From Polynucleobacter sp. MWH-UH24A (lineage in GTDB: Bacteria > Pseudomonadota > Gammaproteobacteria > Burkholderiales > Burkholderiaceae), in the NCBI RefSeq assembly GCF_018687475.1, contig NZ_CP061292.1, forward strand, positions 248,001 through 312,000: DNA of 64,000 bases, given 5' to 3'. The position numbers and the translations under genes were made by a program. Positions 8,784 to 18,265 of the stretch are shown piece by piece (the stretch's first letter is position 1; the number at the start of each line of letters is the position of its first letter). The notes below the pieces were generated by a model, which searched no databases, was not told the DNA's origin, and saw only the letters and a list, made by a program, of their open reading frames with translations.

Positions 8784-8798
8784 CGGTCACAATGACCG
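8784..8798. repeat. Short perfect inverted repeat between tolA and tolB
   Basis: CGGTCA, then CAA, then TGACCG: a 6-bp stem with a 3-base loop in the 29-base gap between the tolA stop and the tolB start. It could form a small hairpin that modulates coupling between the two genes, or be chance. There is no T-run to support termination. Confidence 0.4.
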
Positions 8799-8803
8799 AT
8801 CAA

Positions 8804-9580
8804 TTAATCCTTCGGTTTAAAGGTCAGTTTTATTTGACGCATAGGAATTTTGCCGTTTTCGTCACGCGGTAGGCTCTCGGCTCGATCAATCGCAATTAAG
8901 ACCGCGCGATCCCAGGCGGGATCCGTGCTTGCAGAGGTAACAGTTCGTTTCAAAATCATGCCATCTGGAGCGAGATCCACCAAAACGACTACAGCTGGAT
9001 TGCCAGTGGTGGATTCGGCATTGAACACAATGAGGGGCTTTATCTTTTTGCGTACGCGATCGGCGTAACCAGGGGGGGCGTTACCACCCGCTCCTACGCC
9101 ATCGCCTACTTTGCCGCCGCTGCCACCTTCGGCACCTGCTGCTGCTTTTAAGCGGGCCAATTGATCTAAACGCGCTTTCTCCGCTGCAGCCGCTGCTTTT
9201 TTAGCTGCCACATCTTCTTTGGGGTCAACCTTTTTCTCAGCCGGTTTTGTTTCTACTTTCTTCTCAGGCTTAGGCTCAGGTTTTTTCATTACCTCTTTGG
9301 GAGGCTCGGGCGGTGGTTTCGTTTTCTTGATGACGATTTCAGCGGCTTCTGGTTTCACCTCAACTTTAGGGATAGGGGTGATGCTTGGGGGCGGAACACT
9401 CGCATCCCAGAGCTCCACTTCAACGCCAGCTGGACTTGAGCTGGTTTTCCAATGAATCCCCAGAGTCAGCAGAGCAATTAGAAAAAGATGCGCACCTAGG
9501 GAGAGCACGAACGCTTTTGTAGTTCCCGGCTCGCGCTGCGCATGAAACTGCCGCGAGGTATGAAGAGTCGCGCTACTCAT
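8804..9580 (-). CDS. tolA: Tol-Pal inner-membrane linker TolA (TonB-type C-terminus)
   Basis: A 258-residue protein with one membrane anchor at about 24-43 and a Pro/Lys/Glu-rich periplasm-spanning region at about 60-110 (repeated KPEPKPEKK). A lysine/alanine helix follows (AAKKAAAAAEKARLDQLARL), then a glycine-rich hinge and a TonB-like C-terminal domain at about 170-258 (YADRVRKKIKPLIVF; RAVLIAIDRAESLP). The helical domain is shorter than in enteric TolA, as is common in betaproteobacteria. TolA carries proton-motive energy from TolQR to TolB-Pal. It starts 12 bases after the tolR stop. Confidence 0.92.
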   Translation of the reverse strand: MSSATLHTSRQFHAQREPGTTKAFVLSLGAHLFLIALLTLGIHWKTSSSPAGVEVELWDASVPPPSITPIPKVEVKPEAAEIVIKKTKPPPEPPKEVMKKPEPKPEKKVETKPAEKKVDPKEDVAAKKAAAAAEKARLDQLARLKAAAGAEGGSGGKVGDGVGAGGNAPPGYADRVRKKIKPLIVFNAESTTGNPAVVVLVDLAPDGMILKRTVTSASTDPAWDRAVLIAIDRAESLPRDENGKIPMRQIKLTFKPKD

Positions 9581-9592
9581 GCTTACTCATCA

Positions 9593-10015
9593 TTATTGAC
9601 TACGAACTGCCAATCCCACGCGCTTCACACCGTTTTCCTTCAAGCGGGACATTACATCCATCACCACTTCGTATTTGATGGATTTGTCGGCGGCTAGAAC
9701 GACTGGTTGCTCAGCGGACTTCTCGGCTTGTGAGCGAGCAAAGGCACCAAGCTCTAGTTTGGAAATCGTTTGTGCGGGTTCACCCTCTTTGCGAATCGTA
9801 ATGGCTTCATCAGCACCGATCGTAATAAAGACCGGGGGTAGGGCTTGCACTTTGGCGCCACCGACGGTAGGTAGATTGACAACACCGGGATTTACTAGGG
9901 GCGCGGTCACCATAAAGATGACCAACAATACTAACATCACATCGATGTAGGGAACGACATTGATATCCGCAATCGCTTTCCGACGGGATGAGCGAAAGGA
10001 TGAGCGACTAGCCAT
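9593..10015 (-). CDS. tolR: TolR, ExbD/TolR-family stator protein
   Basis: A 140-residue protein with a short cytoplasmic N-terminus, one transmembrane helix at about 18-40 that starts with the essential aspartate (INVVPYIDVMLVLLVIFMV), and a periplasmic domain (41-140). The Asp in the helix is the proton-carrying residue of the TolQR motor. It lies 5 bases downstream of tolQ and 12 bases upstream of tolA. A second ExbD-type gene exists at 15561-16025. This copy is assigned to Tol by its operon. Confidence 0.95.
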   Translation of the reverse strand: MASRSSFRSSRRKAIADINVVPYIDVMLVLLVIFMVTAPLVNPGVVNLPTVGGAKVQALPPVFITIGADEAITIRKEGEPAQTISKLELGAFARSQAEKSAEQPVVLAADKSIKYEVVMDVMSRLKENGVKRVGLAVRSQ

Positions 10016-10020
10016 AGCCT

Positions 10021-10695
10021 TTAGAGGCGAGCGCCTTGGCGTTGCAGAATATTGGTGAACTCTTCGACAAACGATTCAAAATGCATCGAGAGGCGATCAA
10101 TATCGGTCGAGTAGCGGTTATAGGCAACCACTGCTGGGATAGCTGCAAATAAACCAATTGCAGTTGCGACCAGGGCCTCTGCAATGCCAGGGGCAACAGA
10201 TGCAAGAGTGGCTTGTTGAACATTAGCCAAGCCTCGGAAGGCGTGCATGATGCCCCAAACCGTTCCGAGTAAACCAATGTAGGGGGAGACTGAACCAACT
10301 GAAGCTAAAAAGGGTAGATTCGCCTCCAAACGATCCATCTCGCGTTGATAGGCTGCTTTCATGGCGCGCCGTGCCGCATCGATTTCTTTTGCCTTTAAGA
10401 ACTCTTTCATTCCAGCTGCAAAGATTCTTTCAAGAACAGCAGCATTTCCGGCACTGTCGGCATTGGCCATTTTTCGTTGCGCAACCTCAAACAAGTTATA
10501 CAGATCACCGCCAGCCCAAAAATTTCGCTCAAAACGTTCAGTCTCTCGACGCACGCCACCCAGAATCGAGCCTTTACGAAAAATAATGGTCCAAGAGGCT
10601 ATCGACAGGCTCAAGAGCAATACCATCACGGCTTGGACCAGGATGCTGGCATTGAGAACTAGGGAGAGAATAGAAAGGTCTTGAGTAGGGTTCAT
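10021..10695 (-). CDS. tolQ: TolQ, MotA/TolQ/ExbB-family proton channel
   Basis: A 224-residue inner-membrane protein with three transmembrane helices (about 15-38, 128-155 and 170-195). Conserved segments are FASVGSVSPYIGLLGTVWGI and APGIAEALVATAIGLFAAIPAV. With TolR it forms the motor that energises TolA. It is the first gene of tolQRAB-pal-cpoB-queC. The thioesterase gene ybgC that often precedes tolQ is not here. The promoter must lie in the 104 bases shared with the divergent glyA. Confidence 0.96.
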   Translation of the reverse strand: MNPTQDLSILSLVLNASILVQAVMVLLLSLSIASWTIIFRKGSILGGVRRETERFERNFWAGGDLYNLFEVAQRKMANADSAGNAAVLERIFAAGMKEFLKAKEIDAARRAMKAAYQREMDRLEANLPFLASVGSVSPYIGLLGTVWGIMHAFRGLANVQQATLASVAPGIAEALVATAIGLFAAIPAVVAYNRYSTDIDRLSMHFESFVEEFTNILQRQGARL

Positions 10696-10751
10696 AAGGA
10701 CTTTGTATTATGGAGGGTAATTTTAGCCAATCCTTGCACGATTGCCGAAGT

Positions 10752-10781
10752 TTGACTGCCGTATTTTGTTATTGTTATGTG
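10752..10781 (+). promoter_or_regulatory. Possible sigma-70-type promoter of glyA
   Basis: TTGACT at 10752-10757 matches a -35 box well. An 18-base spacer leads to TATGTG at 10776-10781, which matches only the first half of a -10 box. It lies about 20 bases before the glyA ATG in the divergent tolQ-glyA gap. The placement is tentative. Confidence 0.3.
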
Positions 10782-10799
10782 ATTAATTAGGAATCCACC

Positions 10800-12047
10800 A
10801 TGTTTGATCGTCAACACACTTTAGCGCATATTGATCCCGAGTTATGGACTAGCATCCAAAACGAGAATCGCCGTCAGGAAGAGCACATTGAGCTCATTGC
10901 CTCTGAAAACTACACCTCACCCGCAGTGATGGCCGCTCAAGGCTCCCAGTTGACTAATAAATATGCCGAAGGCTACCCCGGTAAGCGCTATTACGGCGGT
11001 TGCGAGTTTGTTGATGTGGCCGAGCAATTGGCGATCGATCGGGTCAAGAAATTATTTGGAGCTGATGCGGCGAACGTACAGCCCCATTGCGGAGCATCAG
11101 CCAATCAAGCGGTTTTCTTGGCCTTTTTGAAGCCTGGCGATACATTTATGGGTATGAGCCTTGCCGAGGGCGGGCATCTCTCCCACGGTATGGCACTCAA
11201 TATGAGTGGCAAGTGGTTTAACGCCATCTCCTACGGCCTAGATCAAAACGAAGCGATCGATTACGAGCAAATGGAGCGTCTTGCCCGCGAAAAGAAACCA
11301 AAACTCATCATTGCTGGTGCATCCGCTTACTCATTGCAAATCGATTTTGAGCGCTTTGCAAAAGTTGCCAAAGAGATTGGTGCGATTTTTATGGTGGATA
11401 TGGCACATTACGCAGGTTTGATCGCTGCGGGCGTGTATTCTAATCCAGTGCCGTATGCCGATGTCGTGACCTCAACCACGCACAAGAGTCTACGCGGTCC
11501 ACGTGGCGGCATTATTCTGATGAAGGCTGAGCATGAGAAAGCGATTAACTCTGCGGTATTTCCCGGGATGCAAGGCGGCCCCTTGATGCATGTGATTGCG
11601 GCAAAGGCCGTTGCATTTAAAGAAGCGCTGGAGCCTGGCTTTAGGGATTATCAAAAGCAAGTGATTGCCAATGCGCAAGCCTTAGCAAATTCATTAATTG
11701 AGCGGGGTCTACGAATTGTCTCTGGTAAAACTGAGTCACACGTCATGCTCGTGGATCTGCGCGCTAAGAAAATCACAGGCAAAGAAGCTGAAGCGGCATT
11801 AGGCGCTGCGCACATTACCGTGAACAAAAATGCAATTCCGAATGATCCTGAAAAACCCATGGTGACAAGTGGTATTCGATTAGGTTCACCGGCAATGACC
11901 ACGCGAGGTTTTAGGGAGGCAGAAGCTAGGCAAGTGGGGCAACTCATTGCCGACGTGCTGGACCATCCAAACGATGCTAATCATTTGGCGAAGGTCCGAG
12001 AGCAGGTCAATGCCCTTACTAAACGCTTTCCTGTTTACGTAAATTAA
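10800..12047 (+). CDS. glyA: Serine hydroxymethyltransferase
   Basis: A 415-residue pyridoxal-phosphate enzyme that interconverts serine and glycine and supplies 5,10-methylene-tetrahydrofolate. It has the family N-terminus ([20 protein letters not shown]), the cofactor-binding lysine in [14 protein letters not shown] at about 225, and the C-terminal [14 protein letters not shown]. Length is exactly typical. The nrdR gene follows 5 bases later, a frequent pair in proteobacteria. It is divergent from tolQ. Confidence 0.98.
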   Translation: MFDRQHTLAHIDPELWTSIQNENRRQEEHIELIASENYTSPAVMAAQGSQLTNKYAEGYPGKRYYGGCEFVDVAEQLAIDRVKKLFGADAANVQPHCGASANQAVFLAFLKPGDTFMGMSLAEGGHLSHGMALNMSGKWFNAISYGLDQNEAIDYEQMERLAREKKPKLIIAGASAYSLQIDFERFAKVAKEIGAIFMVDMAHYAGLIAAGVYSNPVPYADVVTSTTHKSLRGPRGGIILMKAEHEKAINSAVFPGMQGGPLMHVIAAKAVAFKEALEPGFRDYQKQVIANAQALANSLIERGLRIVSGKTESHVMLVDLRAKKITGKEAEAALGAAHITVNKNAIPNDPEKPMVTSGIRLGSPAMTTRGFREAEARQVGQLIADVLDHPNDANHLAKVREQVNALTKRFPVYVN

Positions 12048-12052
12048 CGTTT

Positions 12053-12499
12053 ATGCGCTGCCCGTTTTGCCACAGCGACGATACCCAGGTAATGGATACT
12101 CGGGTATCGGACGAGGGCGATTCGGTAAGACGTCGCAGGCGCTGCGCTTCCTGCGATAAGCGCTTTACAACTTACGAGCGGGCTGAGTTAAGTCTGCCTG
12201 CCATTGTGAAAAAAAATGGCAGTCGTGTTGAGTACAGTCATGAAAAGTTAGTCAGCTCAATTCGTTTAGCACTACGCAAACGCCCCGTTTCCTCCGATGC
12301 GGTCGATGATGCGATCGGACGCATCGAAGAAAAACTGATGGCGTCTGGCGAAAAGGAAATCCCCAGCGAGCGGGTTGGTGAACTGGTAATGCGTGAGCTC
12401 AAACGTTTAGATAAAGTCGCCTACATCCGCTTTGCATCGGTCTATCGCAGCTTTGCTGATCTCGAGTCGTTTGAGAGTGCTCTCAAAGAGCTGAAGTAG
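12053..12499 (+). CDS. nrdR: Transcriptional repressor NrdR
   Basis: A 148-residue regulator of ribonucleotide reductase genes. The N-terminal zinc ribbon (CPFCHSDD followed by [18 protein letters not shown]) has its four cysteines, and the ATP-cone domain spans about 49-139 ([19 protein letters not shown]). It binds NrdR boxes and responds to the ATP/dATP balance. It is nearly contiguous with glyA. Confidence 0.97.
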   Translation: MRCPFCHSDDTQVMDTRVSDEGDSVRRRRRCASCDKRFTTYERAELSLPAIVKKNGSRVEYSHEKLVSSIRLALRKRPVSSDAVDDAIGRIEEKLMASGEKEIPSERVGELVMRELKRLDKVAYIRFASVYRSFADLESFESALKELK

Positions 12500-12509
12500 A
12501 TTTAATGCA

Positions 12510-12698
12510 ATGAGTTTTTTACAAATTCATAATGAGCAAAGTTATTGTGATGCTCTTGAGCGAGCTTCACAATTTTTTGATCATCCGCCACAGATGAATT
12601 CCAAAGAAGCGATGGAATTTGAAGTATTGCTCAGCGCAATTGAAAACTATGAGCTAAAGCATTACCGAATTGAGAAGCCCTTGGGAGAGTCAATCTAG
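12510..12698 (+). CDS. Short protein matching only the N-terminal half of HigA/COG5499-type antitoxins
   Basis: A 62-residue protein. Its pattern (NEQSYCDALERASQFFD; FEVLLSAIENYELKHYRIEK) closely matches the N-terminal domain of HigA-type antitoxin regulators, which reads roughly T.eDYe.AL..ie.Lfd..p......e...L..li..YE.kHypI. In those proteins a helix-turn-helix follows directly. Here the frame stops at the point where that domain should begin, and the next gene (adk, opposite strand) ends 8 bases on. It is either a truncated antitoxin remnant or a stand-alone half-protein. No toxin gene lies beside it. The resemblance is from memory of the family. Confidence 0.55.
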   Translation: MSFLQIHNEQSYCDALERASQFFDHPPQMNSKEAMEFEVLLSAIENYELKHYRIEKPLGESI

Positions 12699-12705
12699 AC
12701 TTCAG

Positions 12706-13389
<684 letters not shown>

Positions 13390-13412
13390 TCATTCCCTAT
13401 AGTCTAATTGAT

Positions 13413-13429
13413 TGCCCTGAGTTAGGGCA
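13413..13429. repeat. Small hairpin between kdsB and adk
   Basis: TGCCCT, GAGTT, AGGGCA: a perfect 6-bp stem with a 5-base loop in the gap between kdsB and adk. It has no flanking T-run in either direction, so it is at best a weak terminator or attenuating structure. Confidence 0.35.
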
Positions 13430-13462
13430 GATTTATTAGGAGATGTTTCTTAGCGAAATCCC

Positions 13463-14191
13463 TTAAAAGAAGGCGCGAACGCGCGCAAGATCTTCCGGGG
13501 TGTCTACACCAGCTGGGGGCAATACGGAGGCGAGGTGCACCGCAATGCGGTAGCCGTGCCATAGCGCACGCAACTGTTCTAGGGACTCGGCGACCTCTAA
13601 TGGCGAGCTTGCAAGTTGTGCGTATTTTTTTAGAAAACCAACGCGGTACGCATAAATGCCAATGTGTCGATAGTAAGTGGGTGACGATTGGGTGCGATCG
13701 TAGGGTACCGCTGCTCGAGAGAAGTACAACGCCTCATGGCGTTGATTGAGAACCACCTTGACCGCATTGGGATTGGTAATTTCCTCAGCACTCTGAATAG
13801 CTACGGCTGCTGTGCTCATCACGCATTCAGGGTGTGCTGCCAGGGTGTTGGCTACTTGATTAATAAGCTCCACCGGAATTAAGGGCTCATCGCCTTGCAC
13901 GTTCACAATGAGTGCCTCATCATCTAACCCTAAGCGAGAGGCAACTTCTGCAATCCGATCAGTGCCACTGGGGTGATCGGCGCGGGTCATGAGGACATTT
14001 AATCCTGCCGCTTGGCAGACCGATTCGATTTCAACAGCATCGGTAGCAACCAAAATGTGTTTTGCTTTGGATTGTGAAGCGCGCTCAGCAACTCGCACCA
14101 CCATTGGTTTGCCGCCCAGATCCGCGAGCGCTTTGCGTTCAAGTCGTGAGGAGGCTAAGCGCGCAGGGATTACAACAGTAAAGACGGTCAT
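13463..14191 (-). CDS. kdsB: 3-deoxy-manno-octulosonate cytidylyltransferase
   Basis: A 242-residue enzyme that activates Kdo with CTP for lipid A-core assembly. The N-terminal nucleotide-binding segment VIPARLASSRLERKAL is followed by GGKPMV, and the catalytic ATDAVEI and VQGDEPLIP motifs are all present. It starts 9 bases after the UPF0434 gene and belongs to the exbB-exbD-lpxK-UPF0434-kdsB-adk run, which links Kdo activation to lipid A kinase. Confidence 0.97.
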   Translation of the reverse strand: MTVFTVVIPARLASSRLERKALADLGGKPMVVRVAERASQSKAKHILVATDAVEIESVCQAAGLNVLMTRADHPSGTDRIAEVASRLGLDDEALIVNVQGDEPLIPVELINQVANTLAAHPECVMSTAAVAIQSAEEITNPNAVKVVLNQRHEALYFSRAAVPYDRTQSSPTYYRHIGIYAYRVGFLKKYAQLASSPLEVAESLEQLRALWHGYRIAVHLASVLPPAGVDTPEDLARVRAFF

Positions 14192-14200
14192 CGCGATAAA

Positions 14201-14392
14201 TTATTTATAGAGCGCACCAGCTTCTTCAGGACTCAGACTCCTTGCTTCATCAACCAGCATCACCGGAATGTCGTCGCGAATTGGGTAGGCAAGCTTATCG
14301 ACTTTGCAAATGAGTTCGTGCTTGTCTTCATCCAAATGGAGTGAGCTCTTGCAAATCGGGCAAACCACAATATCGAGTAAATTTCTATTCAT
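14201..14392 (-). CDS. UPF0434/Trm112-like small protein (YcaR family)
   Basis: A 63-residue protein from the ATG at 14392; a second in-frame ATG lies immediately upstream. The family pattern is complete: [14 protein letters not shown], then [20 protein letters not shown]. The CxxC pair plus a later cysteine suggest a small zinc-ribbon-like fold. Members of this family sit between lpxK and kdsB in many proteobacteria, and their precise role is not established. The same order is kept here. Confidence 0.9.
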   Translation of the reverse strand: MNRNLLDIVVCPICKSSLHLDEDKHELICKVDKLAYPIRDDIPVMLVDEARSLSPEEAGALYK

Positions 14393-14445
14393 CATCGGAG
14401 GGCCTCAATCATCACTATGTGCTCATCATAGCCCAAGATGTCAGA

Positions 14446-15561
14446 TTATTTGAGATAAGGATTGGGCCGCGTAATGACCTCTTGCACCCAATCACTAAAC
14501 TCTGATGGAAGATCTAGGCGCATGGGAATAACCCAGACGCGAGAATCCTCAATATCTGAGCATTTAACTGCGTCTTTTTCGGTGATCAGGATGAGATCCA
14601 CCGCAAGCGCCTGGAGATCGTTATCGCGAACTGACGCGTGATCGGGAAGTGCCAGAGTTTGATCAATATGAACACCAAGCTTGACGAGCGCATCAAAAAA
14701 CTTTTTTGGATTACCAATTGCTGCAAGTACCCCCACTTTTAATCCGACCAAGCGACTAAGCATTTGTGTAAAGGTGATGGGCTCATTGGGGCGATGCAAT
14801 GGATAGGCACTATCGATGATTGGGCTGAAATGCAGTTCGTGAGAGCTGGAAAAAGGCTCGCTTTTAGGAGGCAATTGGCTAATGGTGATGGTCGCATCGC
14901 GTTCGCGCTTAGCACTCTCGCGTAATGGACCTGCGGGCAAGAGTCTGCCATTACCGTCCCCACGCTCATCCTCAACAACTAATTCCAAATCACGCCCGCC
15001 CTCACGCGCAGGCCAACGCACTAAAGCGGCGTGCTGTAAGCCATCGTCACTGATGATGACATTGACCTCGGAATGGGCTTGCAGGAGCGCATCTATGCAG
15101 GCCTTACGTTTGCTATAGACCCAAATGGGTACAGAATCATGAATGCATTGCGACATGAGTACTGGTTCATCGCCAACTTCGTTGGGATTGCCGTTCCGAT
15201 TAACGGCTGTAGGTTGCGCAAGTAATGATCGAGCATTGGGTTGATAGCCACGACTAATCACTCCAGGTTTAAAGCCTCGTTCGACCAATTCATTGGCAAG
15301 CGCAATCACGAGCGGCGTTTTCCCCGTACCCCCCACCCGAATATTACCGACAATGATGATGGGAACGGGTGCGGCGCGATAGATCCCAAGGGTGTGCAAT
15401 AGACTAGAGTCCACGATCAACTGCTTGATCCAAACCATGAGGCCAAAGATCCATGCGAACGGAAGCAAAACAACGCTGACAAATCGATCGACAATCGCTC
15501 GAATGGGCGATTGAGAAAATGAAGATTTTTCCCAAAAGCGCGGTGAGGTCTTAAACAACAT
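14446..15561 (-). CDS. lpxK: Tetraacyldisaccharide 4'-kinase
   Basis: A 371-residue membrane-associated kinase that adds the 4'-phosphate of lipid A. An N-terminal hydrophobic segment at about 28-46 anchors it. The Walker A motif GNIRVGGTGKTPL lies at about 72-84, and SRGYQPNA and ISDDGLQH follow, both family hallmarks. The start overlaps the stop of exbD by one base (TAATG type), so the two are translationally coupled. Confidence 0.95.
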   Translation of the reverse strand: MLFKTSPRFWEKSSFSQSPIRAIVDRFVSVVLLPFAWIFGLMVWIKQLIVDSSLLHTLGIYRAAPVPIIIVGNIRVGGTGKTPLVIALANELVERGFKPGVISRGYQPNARSLLAQPTAVNRNGNPNEVGDEPVLMSQCIHDSVPIWVYSKRKACIDALLQAHSEVNVIISDDGLQHAALVRWPAREGGRDLELVVEDERGDGNGRLLPAGPLRESAKRERDATITISQLPPKSEPFSSSHELHFSPIIDSAYPLHRPNEPITFTQMLSRLVGLKVGVLAAIGNPKKFFDALVKLGVHIDQTLALPDHASVRDNDLQALAVDLILITEKDAVKCSDIEDSRVWVIPMRLDLPSEFSDWVQEVITRPNPYLK

Positions 15562-16025
15562 TATTTTTTTGCTTGACTACTAAAAGCGATATTGGGTAGA
15601 CCTGCATCACGCGCCAGTTCCAATACGGTCATGACCGCTTGATGCGGAGCGCGGGCATCGGCATCGATGCTAATGCGTAGGTTTTGCTCAGGAACAGTGT
15701 TCATTTGTTTCAAAGCACTTCCCAGCTGAGAGCGATTCATGATCTTGCCATTTAGGGCAAAGCGACCATCGCTACTGACGGCAATATTGATCTCACGCGC
15801 TGAATCGACAGTCTCGACACCAGAGGCCGTTGGGAGGGTAATCGCAATTTCTTGAAATTTGGTGAACGTAGTAGAAATCATCAAAAAAATTAGAATGACT
15901 AAGAGGACGTCAATGAAGGCAATTAGATTAATTTCTGGTTCGGCATAAGAGAAGGAGCGGGATGAGCGACCCAAATGTATGCCAAAGCGAGAGGAGCTTT
16001 TTTGCGAAGTGTCTAGCCAACTCAT
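15561..16025 (-). CDS. exbD: ExbD/TolR-family biopolymer transport protein
   Basis: A 154-residue protein with a 30-residue cytoplasmic start, one transmembrane helix at about 33-52 beginning with the conserved acidic residue (NLIAFIDVLLVILIFLMIST), and a periplasmic domain. It pairs with the ExbB-like gene that overlaps it by 4 bases. In Burkholderiales this pair sits upstream of lpxK and probably powers TonB-dependent uptake, since the Tol copy is at 9593-10695. A TonB partner was not seen in the window. Confidence 0.93.
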   Translation of the reverse strand: MSWLDTSQKSSSRFGIHLGRSSRSFSYAEPEINLIAFIDVLLVILIFLMISTTFTKFQEIAITLPTASGVETVDSAREINIAVSSDGRFALNGKIMNRSQLGSALKQMNTVPEQNLRISIDADARAPHQAVMTVLELARDAGLPNIAFSSQAKK

Positions 16026-16693
16026 GAAGATGACGAAGCCGATTGTGGATACAACTTCTTAAACAACTGCCGGGTGCATTCCTCACACTCACGCTGGCGT
16101 TGGTCCGCTACTGCTCGCAAGATCCGCCAACCAGCCAAAGCTGGAATTGCAATTAAAAGACCAAATGCGGTGTTGTAGAGCGCAATCGAGATGCCGTGTG
16201 CTAATTGCTGAGGATTAGTCGCCCCAACGCTGGCAGCATTCACTGCACTACCAATCGTGCCGCCTTGACTGCCAAAGATCTCGATCATGCCCACCACAGT
16301 CCCAAAGAGACCCAGCAGTGGGGCAACGGTGGCAATCGTGGCGAGCGCCCCTAAATAGCGATCTAATTTCATCCAGAGGTTTTGCGCAAGGATCTGAAGC
16401 TCTTCAATCGCAACCTCGGCTGAGTGCCCCAGGGCATGCTCACGTAAGACACCCGCTAATAGGCCGCCAATCGGGGAGGAGCCAGAGAGCTGATTGAGAA
16501 AATTGGGGTCATTCGCTAAGGTTGGGGTGGCGGCAAACGCCTCTTCAATCGACCTTTTACGAACAATATGGGTTTTGCGCAAATACCAGCTGCGTTCGAG
16601 CAAGATAGCTAAGCCGAGAATGGATATGGCAAGGAGCGGCCAGATGGGCCAGCCGGCTGCGATTAAGATGGAATACATGAACGGTATTTTCAT
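16022..16693 (-). CDS. exbB: ExbB/TolQ-family proton channel
   Basis: A 223-residue inner-membrane protein with three transmembrane helices (about 10-30, 115-140 and 163-186). Conserved segments are LATIATVAPLLGLFGTVVGM and ALYNTAFGLLIAIPAL. It forms the proton-conducting ring around ExbD. The ATG at 16693 has no good ribosome site, and the ATG at residue 6 is an alternative. It is the first gene of the exbB-exbD-lpxK-UPF0434-kdsB-adk run. Confidence 0.93.
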   Translation of the reverse strand: MKIPFMYSILIAAGWPIWPLLAISILGLAILLERSWYLRKTHIVRKRSIEEAFAATPTLANDPNFLNQLSGSSPIGGLLAGVLREHALGHSAEVAIEELQILAQNLWMKLDRYLGALATIATVAPLLGLFGTVVGMIEIFGSQGGTIGSAVNAASVGATNPQQLAHGISIALYNTAFGLLIAIPALAGWRILRAVADQRQRECEECTRQLFKKLYPQSASSSS

Positions 16694-17045
16694 GCAAATT
16701 CAGAAAAGCCCCCAAAAACGGGTGACCCTATTTCATCCGGTAAGTCAGTTGCATCCAACTACGGGCTTTGATGCCGGCTTGTGGATAACTCTGTGTAAAA
16801 CTTTATGCATATACCTCCCTAAGTCCTTGATGGGTGGTGTAAGTCCTTGATTTATGCATGGATATTTATTTATTCAAGTGATAAAAATATGGTTTTAAAT
16901 CAAATGTTTATGAATTTGTTGTTGGATGAAAGCCACATCCATAAAGAGCAAGTATTCACTAACTTTTTTACTTTTTCCGCCAGTCAAGCCTTGTGGATAT
17001 GTTGCGACCCGCAAGCCCATATAGTTACAGCAAAGTGACCATTTG
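16694..17045. other. Intergenic region between divergent exbB and xseA, with DnaA-box-like sites
   Basis: About 350 bases with no convincing gene. It holds TGTGGATAA at 16780-16788 (reverse complement of the consensus DnaA box TTATCCACA), TGTGTAAAA at 16792-16800 (fits TTWTNCACA on the other strand), and a one-mismatch copy TGTGGATAT at 16992-17000. TAAGTCCTTGAT is repeated directly at 16820-16831 and 16840-16851, a 20-base period, and TTTATGCAT occurs at 16802-16810 and 16851-16859. The stretch from about 16850 to 16930 is strongly AT-rich. It must also contain the promoters of both flanking genes. Confidence 0.55.
16820..16851. repeat. Tandem direct repeat TAAGTCCTTGAT, 20-base period
   Basis: The 12-mer TAAGTCCTTGAT occurs at 16820-16831 and again at 16840-16851 with 8 bases between copies. 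The pair is flanked on both sides by TTTATGCAT. About two helical turns separate equivalent positions, which suits two protein contacts on one DNA face. It could be an operator or a part of the DnaA-box-like region. Confidence 0.55.
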
Positions 17046-18245
17046 ATGACCGAAAAATCAAGGCCGATCCTGAGTGTTGGCGATCTAAACCGCGCCATTG
17101 CTGAATCTTTGACCGAACAATTTGAATTTGTGATGGTTAGCGGGGAGGTGTCGAACTTCAAAGCCTATGACAGCGGGCATTGGTATTTCTCGCTCAAAGA
17201 CGAAGAAGGTCAGATTCGCTGTGTGATGTTTCGGGGAAAAAATCTTCAAGTTGGATTTATGCCCCAATCTGGGGATCAAGTGGAGGTCAGTGCCTCGGTC
17301 AGCATGTATGTGCCCCGCGGTGATGTGCAACTGACCATCCATGCTTTGCGTAAAGCTGGCCTTGGTGGTCTTTATGAAGCTTTTCTAAAACTCAAGGATA
17401 AATTAGCGAGAGCCGGTTTATTTGATGAGGAGCGTAAACGCGCAATTCCATCTCATCCAAAGGCAATTGCAATTGTGACCTCAACGCAAGCCGCAGCCTT
17501 GAAAGATGTGCTGACCACCTTAGCGCGTCGGGCCCCGCATATTCCGATCTTTATCTACCCAACTTTAGTGCAGGGTACGGATGCGCCTGCTGGGATCATG
17601 AAAGCCATTCAGAAGGCCAATGATGATGGCTTGACCGAGGTGATTCTTCTCGTGCGGGGCGGTGGCAGCATTGAGGACCTATGGGGTTTTAATGACGAGC
17701 AGCTGGCACAAACCATTGCTAACTCGGACATACCAATCATTAGTGGCGTGGGGCACGAAACAGATTTCACGATTGCTGATTTTGTGGCAGATCTGCGAGC
17801 CCCCACGCCAACCGGCGCCGCCGAACTGGCCACCCCAAAACGAGAGCAACTCTTACAGGAACTAAAGAGCTATCAAGACACGATTACTCAGCGTCTGGAG
17901 CAACGCCTTGAGCGCGAGGCTCAAACACTTGATCAAATTAGTCTGAGACTGAAGCACGCGCTGCCAAACCCAGAGCGCATGCGCGAGCAAATTGAGCAAT
18001 GTCAGCAACGTCTGTCACAAGGTGTACGCGTTTATCTAGAGAGCCTGAAACGCAATCAAGCACATTGGCTTACTCAGCTTGAAACCCTCAATCCGCAACG
18101 CACGCTCGAGCGGGGTTATGCAGTCATTTTGGATCAGAATCAAAAGGCTGCCCGGCAACCCAGCGATATTCGAGAGGATGAGGATTACATTATTAAGCTG
18201 GCAAGCGGTGAGGTAGCAACTAGATTCGATAAACCAAGTAAGTAA
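17046..18245 (+). CDS. xseA: Exodeoxyribonuclease VII large subunit
   Basis: A 399-residue nuclease subunit from the ATG at 17046; a TTG directly before it is also in frame. The N-terminal OB-fold (1-100) contains VSGEVSNFKAYDSGHWYFSL. The catalytic domain carries IAIVTSTQAAALKDVLTTL, VRGGGSIEDLWGFND and ISGVGHETDFTIADFVAD. A coiled-coil C-terminus follows, ending in LERGYAVI. It degrades single-stranded DNA together with XseB, which is not in this window. Confidence 0.97.
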   Translation: MTEKSRPILSVGDLNRAIAESLTEQFEFVMVSGEVSNFKAYDSGHWYFSLKDEEGQIRCVMFRGKNLQVGFMPQSGDQVEVSASVSMYVPRGDVQLTIHALRKAGLGGLYEAFLKLKDKLARAGLFDEERKRAIPSHPKAIAIVTSTQAAALKDVLTTLARRAPHIPIFIYPTLVQGTDAPAGIMKAIQKANDDGLTEVILLVRGGGSIEDLWGFNDEQLAQTIANSDIPIISGVGHETDFTIADFVADLRAPTPTGAAELATPKREQLLQELKSYQDTITQRLEQRLEREAQTLDQISLRLKHALPNPERMREQIEQCQQRLSQGVRVYLESLKRNQAHWLTQLETLNPQRTLERGYAVILDQNQKAARQPSDIREDEDYIIKLASGEVATRFDKPSK

Positions 18246-18265
18246 TCATTTTTAAGAATAAAAAA

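Noticed and set aside
16847..17038. A 63-codon plus-strand frame in the exbB-xseA gap
   Set aside because: Low-complexity, AT-driven sequence with no family resemblance and no ribosome site; it overlaps the repeat region.
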